Below are positions 51,359 through 59,050 of a stretch of 64,000 bases of DNA, piece after piece. Made by a program: the position numbers and the translations under genes. Position 1 is the first letter of the stretch. Each line of letters starts with the position of its first letter. The notes beneath the pieces were generated by a model. It ran no database searches, was not told the DNA's origin, and was given only the letters and a program-made list of their open reading frames with translations. The stretch is from Streptomyces sp. Sge12 (lineage in GTDB: Bacteria > Actinomycetota > Actinomycetes > Streptomycetales > Streptomycetaceae): NCBI RefSeq assembly GCF_002080455.1, contig NZ_CP020555.1, positions 6,112,501-6,176,500 on the forward strand. Reading direction: 5' to 3'.

Positions 51359-52516
51359 TCAGAGGAGGGCGAACTGCCCGCCGGGGCCCTCCTCCTGGTG
51401 ATCCAGCACCGAAGCCGGGCGCCGTGCCCAGGCCGGCGGCGGCAGCACCCCGGCCGCGCGCAGGGCCTCGGCCGGCAGGCCCGGGCCGGGCTCGAACGCG
51501 GCCCGCTCCGGAGCCAGTTCGGCCAGCAGCGCCAAGGTGGTGACCAGGGCCAGCAGTTCCGAGGTCCAGCTCTGCGGCCACTCGGCGGGCCCCAGCGCCG
51601 CCAGGCCCTCGGCGTCCGGCGCGCGGTGCGCGGTGCGGGCCGCGAACCAGGCCGGCAGCACCCGCACGCCCTGCGCCTCGTACTCCCAGGCCCCGGCCGG
51701 CACGGGGGACACGGTCCCGCTCCCCAGGCTCAGCGTCTCGCTCTCGGCGTCGTACGCCATCTCGTGCGGCCGGCCCGGCACCGCGGAGCGGACGTACGGG
51801 CGGCGGCCGCCGGGCAGCCGGGGCGCCTCGCCGCCGCGCGCCCCGCGCAACTGCACCGTGAGCAGCCGGTGCCCCAGCTCCAGCCCGGCCCGCCAGCGCC
51901 CGGGGTCGGCGGCGAGCGGGACCTCGTATCCGCGCGGGCCCGGCCGGCCCGCCGCGAGGATCCAGCACAGGACGTCCTCGGGGGTCACCCAGCCGCCGTG
52001 GCGCTCGCCCAGCAGGTGCAGCAGGCCGGGGGCGAGATTGGGCTCGGCGCCGCCGGGGCGCCGGTGCAGGGGGCGGATCCGGCCGAGGCGGCCGACCGGG
52101 AGGTGTGCGGTGACCAGCGGATCCGGAGTCTCGACGAGGAACAGCTGGTGCTCGTCCCGGACCCGCCAGAGCTCGGGGCGGGCCATGTCGATGAGCCGCT
52201 GGTCGGGCAGCAGCCACTGCTCGTCGAAGGGTTCGCGCAGGACCCGTACGGGCTCGGGGCAGGGGCCGGGGGAGTCCGCGAAGCGGGCCGTGGCCGCCGA
52301 GCGCTGCCCCGGCAGGGCCGCCGCCCCGGCGTCGGGCCGGCGACTGCGGCTCGGGCGGAACAGTCGCTCCCGCTCGGCCCCTTCGGAGCCCGTCAGGGCG
52401 GCCCAGCGGGCGCGCAGGGCCGCCGGATCGGGCGCGGCCACCCAGTCCCGGCCCAGGCGCAGACTGCCCACGGCCCAGGGCATCAGGTCCGCAAGCAGCG
52501 GTACGTCTTCGCTCAC
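51359..52516 (-). CDS. Orphan type ISP restriction-modification specificity-like protein
   Basis: 385 residues. The segment LWRVRDEHQLFLVETPDPLVTAHLPVGRLGRIRPLHRRPGGAEPNLAPGLL (residues about 120-170, partly quoted) and the WVTPEDVLCWILAA motif match the C-terminal target-recognition part of single-chain type ISP enzymes. The nuclease, helicase and methyltransferase domains are missing, and none is encoded nearby. Short proteins of this kind are recurrent in Streptomyces chromosomes. They may have been co-opted for another role. The C-terminus is low-complexity. Confidence 0.6.
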   Translation of the reverse strand: MSEDVPLLADLMPWAVGSLRLGRDWVAAPDPAALRARWAALTGSEGAERERLFRPSRSRRPDAGAAALPGQRSAATARFADSPGPCPEPVRVLREPFDEQWLLPDQRLIDMARPELWRVRDEHQLFLVETPDPLVTAHLPVGRLGRIRPLHRRPGGAEPNLAPGLLHLLGERHGGWVTPEDVLCWILAAGRPGPRGYEVPLAADPGRWRAGLELGHRLLTVQLRGARGGEAPRLPGGRRPYVRSAVPGRPHEMAYDAESETLSLGSGTVSPVPAGAWEYEAQGVRVLPAWFAARTAHRAPDAEGLAALGPAEWPQSWTSELLALVTTLALLAELAPERAAFEPGPGLPAEALRAAGVLPPPAWARRPASVLDHQEEGPGGQFALL

Positions 52517-52583
52517 GCCGCCGATGGTAGCGACGGGATCGGGCGGCCGGGCTGCGTCCAGGCCGAAGAGCTACGCTCCTTAT

Positions 52584-52597
52584 GTACGTATACGTAC
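52584..52597. promoter_or_regulatory. 14-bp palindrome upstream of small gene
   Basis: GTACGTATACGTAC is a perfect palindrome 31 bases before the ATG at 52629. It shares GTACGTA arms with the operator at 50467, so the same TetR or a related regulator might bind. It overlaps the likely promoter. Confidence 0.45.
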
Positions 52598-52628
52598 GGG
52601 TATCGACCGAGGAGCTGAGGAGACGGTC

Positions 52629-52793
52629 ATGAGCCAGTACGACGAATACACGACCCCGTCGCAGGCGGAGGGCGAGCGTCTCGACGAGGACATGGACGAG
52701 GCCCACCGCAAGCAGCTGCAGCACCCCCACACGATGCGGACCACGCCCTCGCAGGCGGAGGGTGAGCGCACCAGGGAGGACGACGAGAAGTAG
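52629..52793 (+). CDS. Small acidic repeat protein (TTPSQAEGER)
   Basis: 54 residues with AGGAGACGGTC before the ATG. The motif TTPSQAEGER occurs twice (residues 8-17 and 38-47) around DEDMDEAHRKQLQHPH. It is very hydrophilic and acidic, with no cysteine or membrane part, so probably disordered. A perfect palindrome lies in its promoter. No family was recognised. The repeat and ribosome binding site argue for a real gene. Confidence 0.65.
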   Translation: MSQYDEYTTPSQAEGERLDEDMDEAHRKQLQHPHTMRTTPSQAEGERTREDDEK

Positions 52794-52874
52794 CCGCGCG
52801 GGTGCGCTGCGGGTCTTTGGACGGGTGGGCGACGCGCAGGCGCGTCGCCCGCACGCGGATGTCCTGCGCGGCCG

Positions 52875-53624
52875 TCAGTGCGCGTCGACCGTCACGGTGA
52901 AGGAGAAGCGGTCACCGCGGTAGCGGATCCGGGCCACGTCCACCACCCGGCCGTCCTCGTCGTAGGTGACCCCCGTGTAGTGCAGGATCGGGCTGAGCAG
53001 CGGGACCTGGAGCAGCTCGGCCGTCTCGGGGTCGGCCAGCCGGGCCTCCACCGTGTCCGTGATCCGGCTGATGCGCACCCCCACGACGTCCCGCAGGACC
53101 TTGGTCATCGGCCAGCGTTCGAGATCGGCGAGGTCCACGGTGTCGGCGAACTCCGGGAGGACCGCGTTCTCCACCCAGTTGGTCGGCTCGCCGCTCTCCC
53201 GGTCGTGGCGCAGGCGCCGGTACGTCACCACCTCGGGCGTGCCCGGGAAGTGCTCCAGCAGCTCCCCGGACACGGCCGTGCGGCCGTGTCCCAGGATCGT
53301 CGTGCGGTCGCCCGACTGCTGGGCCACGATCGCGTCGACCGAGCCCAGCAGGCGGACCGGGGTGCTGCGCAGCGCGCCCGGCTCGATGAAGGTCCCGCGC
53401 CGCCGGTGCCGGCTGATCAGGCCCTCGCCCTCCAGCTCCTTGAGCGCCTGCCGCATGGTGAGCACGCTCACCCCGTAGTGCTCGGCGAGCTGCTCCTCGG
53501 TGGGCAGGCGCAGCGAGGCGTCCGGGGTGCGCCCCAGTATCGAGGCGCGCAGGGACTGCGACACCTGATACCAGAGCGGCAGCTTCCGGTTCAGTACCAG
53601 CGAGTCGGGGGCGAAGGCGGTCAC
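52875..53624 (-). CDS. GntR/HutC family regulator next to hmgA
   Basis: 249 residues. The GntR winged helix spans about 15-80 (LPTEEQLAEHYGVSVLTMRQALKELEGEGL, partly quoted), and a C-terminal UTRA effector domain has TYRRLRHDRESGEPTNWVENAVLPE and VTYDEDGRVVDVARIRYRGDRF. It lies 63 bases downstream of hmgA on the same strand, probably in the same transcript. It likely regulates homogentisate breakdown, with a pathway metabolite as effector. Confidence 0.85.
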   Translation of the reverse strand: MTAFAPDSLVLNRKLPLWYQVSQSLRASILGRTPDASLRLPTEEQLAEHYGVSVLTMRQALKELEGEGLISRHRRRGTFIEPGALRSTPVRLLGSVDAIVAQQSGDRTTILGHGRTAVSGELLEHFPGTPEVVTYRRLRHDRESGEPTNWVENAVLPEFADTVDLADLERWPMTKVLRDVVGVRISRITDTVEARLADPETAELLQVPLLSPILHYTGVTYDEDGRVVDVARIRYRGDRFSFTVTVDAH

Positions 53625-53687
53625 GGGTGGATCTCCGAACGGCTGGACAGGGGTGACGTGCGGCGCATGCAGGGTATGCAGTGCAGG

Positions 53688-55001
53688 TCAGGCGCGGAAG
53701 TGGCGCTGCAGACCCTGCCACACGTCGTCGTAGCCCCGCTGGAGGTGATCGGCGCCGGCGGCCTGCGCGGTGGCGGTGATCGGCCAGCGGGTCTCGAACA
53801 TGAAGGCCAGGCCGTCGTCGATCTTCTGCGGCTTCAGCTCGGCGGCGCTCGCCCGTTCGAAGGTCTCGTGGTCGGGGCCGTGCGCGGACATCATGTTGTG
53901 GAGCGAGCCGCCGCCGGGGACGAACCCCTCGGCCTTGGCGTCGTAGGCCCCCTCGATGAGGCCCATGTACTCGCTCATCACGTTGCGGTGGAAGTAGGGC
54001 GGACGGAAGGTGTCCTCGCCGACCAGCCAGCGCGGTGCGAAGACCACGAAGTCCACGCCGGCCAGCCCCGGGGTGTCGGACGGGGAGGTCAGGACCGTGA
54101 AGATCGACGGGTCCGGGTGGTCGTAGCTGATCGAGCCCAGGACGTTGAAGCGGCGCATGTCGTACACGTACGGGACGTGGCTGCCGTGCCAGGCGACCAC
54201 GTCGAGCGGGGAGTGGTCGTAGGTGGCCGACCAGAGGTTGCCGCAGAACTTGTTGATCACCTCGGTCGGGCGCTCGCTGTCCTCGTACGCCGCCACGGGG
54301 GCCTGGAAGTCCCGTGCGGCGGCGAGGCCGTTGGCGCCGATCGGGCCCAGGTTCGGCAGCTCGAAGGGCTGGCCGTAGTTCTCGCAGACGTAGCCGCGGG
54401 CATCGGCGTCGAGCAGCTCGACCCGGAAACGGACCCCGCGGGGGATGAGGGCCATGTCGCCGGGGCGGGCGGCGAGCAGGCCCAGTTCGGTGCGCAGGAG
54501 CAGCCCGCCGCGCTCGGGGACGATGAGCAGCTCGCCGTCGGAGTCGCTGAACACCCGGTCGGTCATGTCGGCGTTGGCGGCGTAGAGGTGGATGGCCATG
54601 CCGGAGCGCTGGGCGGCGTCGCCGTTGCCGCCGAGGGTCCACAGGCCGGCCAGGAAGTCGGTGCCGGGGGCCGGGGCGGGCAGCGGGTTCCAGCGCAGGC
54701 GGTTCGGGTCCGCCGCGGCCTCGGTGAAGGGCGCGGAACGCAGGGCCCCGTTGTCGACCCGGGTGAAGGGCGGGTGCGCGGCCGAGGGGCGGATCCGGTA
54801 GAGCCATGAGCGGCGGTTGTGCGTGCGCGGCTCGGTGAAGGCGCTGCCGCTGAGCTGCTCGGCGTAGAGGCCGAGGGGGGCGCGCTGGGGCGAGTTCCGG
54901 CCGATCGGCAGTGCGCCGGGGACGGCCTCCGAGCTGTGCTCGTTGCCGAAGCCGGTGAGGTACTCCAGTGCCTCGGCCGTCTTCCTGGCCTGCTCGCTCA
55001 T
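53688..55001 (-). CDS. hmgA: Homogentisate 1,2-dioxygenase
   Basis: 437 residues, the normal length. LTGFGNEHSSEAVPGALPIGRNSPQ at the N-terminus (partly quoted), TPGLAGVDFVVFAPRW, PPYFHRNVMSEYMGLIEG with the iron-binding His and Glu, and LHNMMSAHGPDHETFE with a further iron-binding His are diagnostic. It opens the ring of homogentisate to maleylacetoacetate in tyrosine/phenylalanine breakdown. The ATG at 55001 has GGGAG upstream and a 28-bp palindrome 23 bases before the start. Confidence 0.96.
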   Translation of the reverse strand: MSEQARKTAEALEYLTGFGNEHSSEAVPGALPIGRNSPQRAPLGLYAEQLSGSAFTEPRTHNRRSWLYRIRPSAAHPPFTRVDNGALRSAPFTEAAADPNRLRWNPLPAPAPGTDFLAGLWTLGGNGDAAQRSGMAIHLYAANADMTDRVFSDSDGELLIVPERGGLLLRTELGLLAARPGDMALIPRGVRFRVELLDADARGYVCENYGQPFELPNLGPIGANGLAAARDFQAPVAAYEDSERPTEVINKFCGNLWSATYDHSPLDVVAWHGSHVPYVYDMRRFNVLGSISYDHPDPSIFTVLTSPSDTPGLAGVDFVVFAPRWLVGEDTFRPPYFHRNVMSEYMGLIEGAYDAKAEGFVPGGGSLHNMMSAHGPDHETFERASAAELKPQKIDDGLAFMFETRWPITATAQAAGADHLQRGYDDVWQGLQRHFRA

Positions 55002-55023
55002 GTGCTGCTCCCGCTCCGTCGAA

Positions 55024-55051
55024 GGAATCCTATGGTCGACAGTAGGATTCC
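55024..55051. promoter_or_regulatory. 28-bp palindromic operator upstream of hmgA
   Basis: The arms GGAATCCTA (55024-55032) and TAGGATTCC (55043-55051) are exact reverse complements. The centre of the 10-base spacer is itself the palindrome GTCGAC. It lies 22 bases upstream of the hmgA ATG, over the likely promoter or leader. It is probably the site for the GntR protein at 52875 or an IclR/MarR-type regulator. Confidence 0.65.
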
Positions 55052-55318
55052 GCAGCCCGCGCGTCAACGGCGGATCCGGGGCGGGGGTGGGGGGAGCGGC
55101 GGAAGATCGGCGGGAATGGCAGGAAAGGCGGGAAAGGTCGCGGGGCGGCGCGGGGCGGCGAGCGGCGTCGAGGGGGTTCCGGGAAGGGGGCTGAGAGGGG
55201 GGAGCTGGGAGAGGGGGGTGACGGGTGCCGGGGTGGTCGGGGGGCTTTCGGCCGGGCGGGAGGACGGATTCGGTCGAGGGGGATCCCAAAAGATGAACAT
55301 TGCTCTACTCTCACGCGC

Positions 55319-57448
55319 ATGTCGTGGACCCGCAGGTTTCCTGCCGTGCCGGCGGCGCTCCTCGCCGCCCTCCTCGCTCTTGTGTCCCTCCTCGTCGCCG
55401 CGCCCGCCGCCCGCGCGCACGAGGAGCGCCCGATCACCCTCCCGGACGGCTCCGGATCCGTACCCGAGTACCGCAGGGCGGAGCCCGACCTGATCGTCTG
55501 CAAGACCGACCGGCCCGCCTTCGAGCGCCGGATATCCGCCTTCCCCGAAGAGCTCCGGCAGCGCAACCTCGCCCTGTACGAGCGGTGCGAGAAGAGCGGC
55601 TACCGGCACCTCCAGGAGGCCGTCGACGCCGTCGACCGGCCCGGGATGAACATCGCGATCCTCCCCGGCCTCTACGAGGAGGAGCCCTCGCTCCCCGCGC
55701 CGACGGGGGAGTGCGCCGCACTGAAGGCCCCCGAGTCCTCGCTGGGCTACCAGATCCTGTCCTACGAGCAGCAGGTGCAGTGCCGGCACAACCAGAACCT
55801 CGTCGCGATCCTCGGCAAGACGAACCTGCAGATCGAGGGCACCGGCGCGTCACGGCTCGACGTGGTCGTCGACGCCAAGTACCAGAAGCTGAACGCCATC
55901 CGTGCGGACAAGTCGAACGGCATCTACTTCCGAAACTTCACCGCCCAGCGCACCACCTTCAACTCGCTGTACGTGCTGGCCGGCGACGGCTTCGTCATCG
56001 ACGACGTGCTGACCCGCTGGAACGACGAGTACGGCTTCCTGACCTTCGCCAGCGACCACGGGCTCTACAAGAATTGCGAGTCGTACGGGAACGGCGACTC
56101 CGGCATCTACCCGGGCAGCGCCTCGAACATCAACGACGGCCGCGGCTACGAAGTCCCCCGGTACTCCATCGAGATCACCGGCTGCCGCAGCCACCACAAC
56201 ATGGTCGGCTACTCCGGCACCGCGGGCGACTCGGTCTGGGTGCACGACAACGAGTTCGACCAAAACATGGGCGGCGCCTCGATGGACAGCGCCTTCCCCG
56301 GACACCCCGGACTCCCGCAGAACCACGCCAAATTCGAGCGGAACGTGATCCACGACAACAACCAGGACTACTACCGCTTCGTCGCCGACGGCACCTGCGC
56401 CAAGCCGCCGATCGAGCGCGGCTACGAGCGCGGCGTCGTCTGCCCGCAGATCTCCATGCCCCCCGGCACCGGCATCATCACCGCGGGCGGCAACTGGAAC
56501 CTCTACGAGGGCAACTGGGTGTACGGGCACGAGCGCGCGGGCTTCTTCCTCAGCGCCGTCCCCGCCTTCATCCGCGGCGAGGAGGCATGGTCGAAGCAGA
56601 CCGACACCTCCCACCACAACCGGTACGCCGGGAACGTCATGGGCAAGGACAAGTCCGGCGCCTCCCGCCCCAACGGCATGGACGTGTGGTGGGACGGCCA
56701 GGGGCGCGCCAACTGCTGGCAGGACGGACCCGACGGCTCCACCCCGGGCGCAGTCCCGCAGTGCGGTGACCGCCGGGGCGAGGTCTCGGGGGCGTCCTCC
56801 CGGCTGGTCGGGGAACCGGTCAAGCTGGTCCAGCTCCTCGTCTGCGCCGACTACAACGTCCAGGCGCGCAAACTCCCGGCCGGCTGCGACTGGTACGGCG
56901 CGCGCGGTCCGGAGCGGGTGGAGACCCAGCTCGCACTGGCCGTCGCCGCGGTCCTGCTGCTGGTCGGCGGGGCCCTGTGGTGGCGCCGCCTGCGCGGCTC
57001 GCGGCTGGGCACCGCCGCCTCGCTGGCCGGGCTGGCGGGCCTGGTCCTGGACGTGGCCGGCTCCACCACGGCCCTGACCGCCACCTTCGTCCCCGCACTG
57101 GCCCTGCTCCTGCTCGGCCTGTGGTGGACGGGCGCCGGCCTGGCCCTGCGCACCGGCCGCCCGTGGCTGGCCCGCCTGACCCTGCTGCTGGCCGGGCTCA
57201 CCCTGCTGGACGCCTTCGACAAGGCGGTCCTGATGATCCCGTGGATCCCCTTGAGCCCCGCCTGGGTACGGGCCCTGGTCGCCGTGGTCTGGATCCTGTG
57301 GGCGGTGGTTGCCTCGGCCCGCCCGGGCACCCCGTCCGGCCCGGGCGGCGACCCCGCGGGCGACCGCGCCCCGGTCCCCGCGGGCCCCGCCCCGGCGCTC
57401 CACGCGGCGGCACCGGAGCCCCCGACCACCCCCAACCCCGCGCCGTGA
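55319..57448 (+). CDS. Secreted beta-helix (NosD-like) protein with C-terminal membrane helices
   Basis: 709 residues. A signal peptide spans about 1-34 (ends ARAHEE). A right-handed parallel beta-helix runs from about 95 to 480, with repeated N-x-I/V turns (LVAILGKTNLQIEGTG, GIYFRNFTAQRTTF, GLYKNCESYGNGDSGIY) and conserved cysteines. From about 540 there are four to five membrane helices and a Pro/Ala-rich tail. NosD, a beta-helix protein of copper-centre assembly, is the closest described layout I know. It is followed by a cupredoxin-type lipoprotein, which supports a metal-related role; that is inference. Confidence 0.75.
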   Translation: MSWTRRFPAVPAALLAALLALVSLLVAAPAARAHEERPITLPDGSGSVPEYRRAEPDLIVCKTDRPAFERRISAFPEELRQRNLALYERCEKSGYRHLQEAVDAVDRPGMNIAILPGLYEEEPSLPAPTGECAALKAPESSLGYQILSYEQQVQCRHNQNLVAILGKTNLQIEGTGASRLDVVVDAKYQKLNAIRADKSNGIYFRNFTAQRTTFNSLYVLAGDGFVIDDVLTRWNDEYGFLTFASDHGLYKNCESYGNGDSGIYPGSASNINDGRGYEVPRYSIEITGCRSHHNMVGYSGTAGDSVWVHDNEFDQNMGGASMDSAFPGHPGLPQNHAKFERNVIHDNNQDYYRFVADGTCAKPPIERGYERGVVCPQISMPPGTGIITAGGNWNLYEGNWVYGHERAGFFLSAVPAFIRGEEAWSKQTDTSHHNRYAGNVMGKDKSGASRPNGMDVWWDGQGRANCWQDGPDGSTPGAVPQCGDRRGEVSGASSRLVGEPVKLVQLLVCADYNVQARKLPAGCDWYGARGPERVETQLALAVAAVLLLVGGALWWRRLRGSRLGTAASLAGLAGLVLDVAGSTTALTATFVPALALLLLGLWWTGAGLALRTGRPWLARLTLLLAGLTLLDAFDKAVLMIPWIPLSPAWVRALVAVVWILWAVVASARPGTPSGPGGDPAGDRAPVPAGPAPALHAAAPEPPTTPNPAP

Positions 57449-57485
57449 CCCCCAACCGGGCCGTCCCGCCCCCAGGAGGCCATCC

Positions 57486-58550
57486 ATGACCAACCGGCCC
57501 GACCACTGGCCCCACGGGGGGTCCGAGCCCCGGCCCGACGACGGGCCCGAGCACCAGCCCGAGCACCGGTCCGACGACGGGTCCGCGCACCGGTCCAACG
57601 GCGGGTCCGAGGACCGGCGTGACCGCTGGTCCGACGGCGACAGCCGGTGCGACGCCTGCCGTACGCCGCCGCCCCGCGCAGCCCGCAGGCTCCGCCGAAC
57701 CGCCCGCGCCGCAGCCGTGCTCGCCCTCGCCCTGCTCCTCGCGGGCGGCGCGGCGACGGGGTGCGGCGGGCGGGCCACCACCCACCACAAGCCCGGGACC
57801 AGCCACGAGCAGGCCTCCGGCAGCGTGGGCACCCTGCTCACGGCCACCGACGCCACCGGCCACCGGCTCCGCGAGGTCCCGGCCCAGGGTGCGCCGGAGG
57901 TCGAGGTGACGGTCCGCCCGGACAGCGAGGACGGGTGGAACCTCCAACTGGCCGTGAAGAACTATCGCTTCACCCCCGACAGCACCGGTGGCGCCGCCCT
58001 CCCGGGCGCGGGCCACGCGCACCTGGAGCTCGACGGGCGCAAACTGGCCAGGCTGTACGGCCCCTGGTTCCACCTGCCCGCGGCGCAGGTCCCCGAGGGC
58101 GCGCACACCCTGACCGTCCGCCTCTACGCGGACGACCACACCGCCTGGGCCGTGTCGGGCAAGCCGGTCGAGGGCACGGCCCAGCTCACCGCCACCGCCA
58201 CCGCCCCGGGGCAGGCGGGTGGCCACAGCCACGGCGAGAGCCCGGCTCCGGCCCCTGCTCCGACCTCGACTCCGACTCCGGAGCAGGCCGACCGGACGGT
58301 CGCCATCACCGTCCGGGACGGCAAGGTCAGTCCCGCCCCCGCCCGCACCGAGCTGCGGCGCGGAGAACGCGTGGCCCTGCGCGTCACCAGCGACCGCGCG
58401 GACACCTTGCACGTCCACGGCTACGACAAGGAGCTGGTCCTGCCAGCAGGCCAGGAGGCCACCCTGATCCTGACAGTCGACCGCACGGGCCTCTTCGAGG
58501 TCGAAACCCACGAGTCCAGCCTCGTCCTGACCCAACTCCTCGTCCGATGA
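57486..58550 (+). CDS. Cupredoxin-domain lipoprotein
   Basis: 354 residues. A long hydrophilic His/Asp/Ser-rich N-terminus of about 75 residues precedes a hydrophobic stretch and lipobox-like LLAGGAATGC (Cys near 95). The middle domain (VTVRPDSEDGWNLQLAVKNY; GHAHLELDGRKLARLYGPWFHLP) carries several His. The C-terminal EfeO/PcoC-like cupredoxin domain (ITVRDGKVSPAPARTELRRGERVALRV, partly quoted; LHVHGYDKEL) binds copper in relatives. It is coupled by ATGA to the next gene. It probably faces the outside and may deliver metal to the membrane partner. Confidence 0.72.
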   Translation: MTNRPDHWPHGGSEPRPDDGPEHQPEHRSDDGSAHRSNGGSEDRRDRWSDGDSRCDACRTPPPRAARRLRRTARAAAVLALALLLAGGAATGCGGRATTHHKPGTSHEQASGSVGTLLTATDATGHRLREVPAQGAPEVEVTVRPDSEDGWNLQLAVKNYRFTPDSTGGAALPGAGHAHLELDGRKLARLYGPWFHLPAAQVPEGAHTLTVRLYADDHTAWAVSGKPVEGTAQLTATATAPGQAGGHSHGESPAPAPAPTSTPTPEQADRTVAITVRDGKVSPAPARTELRRGERVALRVTSDRADTLHVHGYDKELVLPAGQEATLILTVDRTGLFEVETHESSLVLTQLLVR

Positions 58551-59050
58551 CCCGCCCCCACCCGACCCACCAGCCGTCGCCCGGGCTCGCCCAGCAGCCG
58601 TCGCCCGGGCCCGGCCAGCAGCCGCCGCCCGGGCTCGCCCAGCAGCCGCCGCCCGGGCTCGGCCAGGAGCTGCCGCCCAGGCCCGGCCAGCAGCAGCCGC
58701 CGCTCGGGCTCGCCCAGCAGTTGGCGCCCGGGCTCGCCCACCAGCCGCCGCCCAGGCTTGGCCGGCACGGCCCGTGGCCCGCGCGCGGGCCACGGCCCGC
58801 GTTCGGCCCCGCGCCGGGGACGGAAGCCGGTGCTGCGTTCGGCCCCATGTCCGGGGCAGGGCTTGAGTCCGAGCCCGGATCGCGGCCCCGGCCCGGGTCG
58901 CGGTCCCAGCCCGGATCCCGGCCCGGGCGTAGGGCTCGGCCCGCGGGCCGAGTTGCCTCCCGGCCCCGGTCGACCGGGCTCGGGCCGGGGTTCGGGATGC
59001 TCGGGCGCCTTGCCCGCGGGGCGGCGCGCTTCGGGGCGGGTCCGTGCTGA
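58547..59050 (+). CDS. Proline/glutamine-rich low-complexity protein
   Basis: 167 residues, starting in an ATGA overlap and ending seven bases into the next gene. The first 75 residues are repeats of the type P-G-L-A-Q-Q-P-P; the rest is Gly/Pro/Arg-rich. There is no fold or membrane helix. The overlaps and position argue for a translated gene, but the repetitive DNA leaves open frames on the other strand too, so it could be non-coding filler. Confidence 0.4.
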   Translation: MTRPHPTHQPSPGLAQQPSPGPGQQPPPGLAQQPPPGLGQELPPRPGQQQPPLGLAQQLAPGLAHQPPPRLGRHGPWPARGPRPAFGPAPGTEAGAAFGPMSGAGLESEPGSRPRPGSRSQPGSRPGRRARPAGRVASRPRSTGLGPGFGMLGRLARGAARFGAGPC

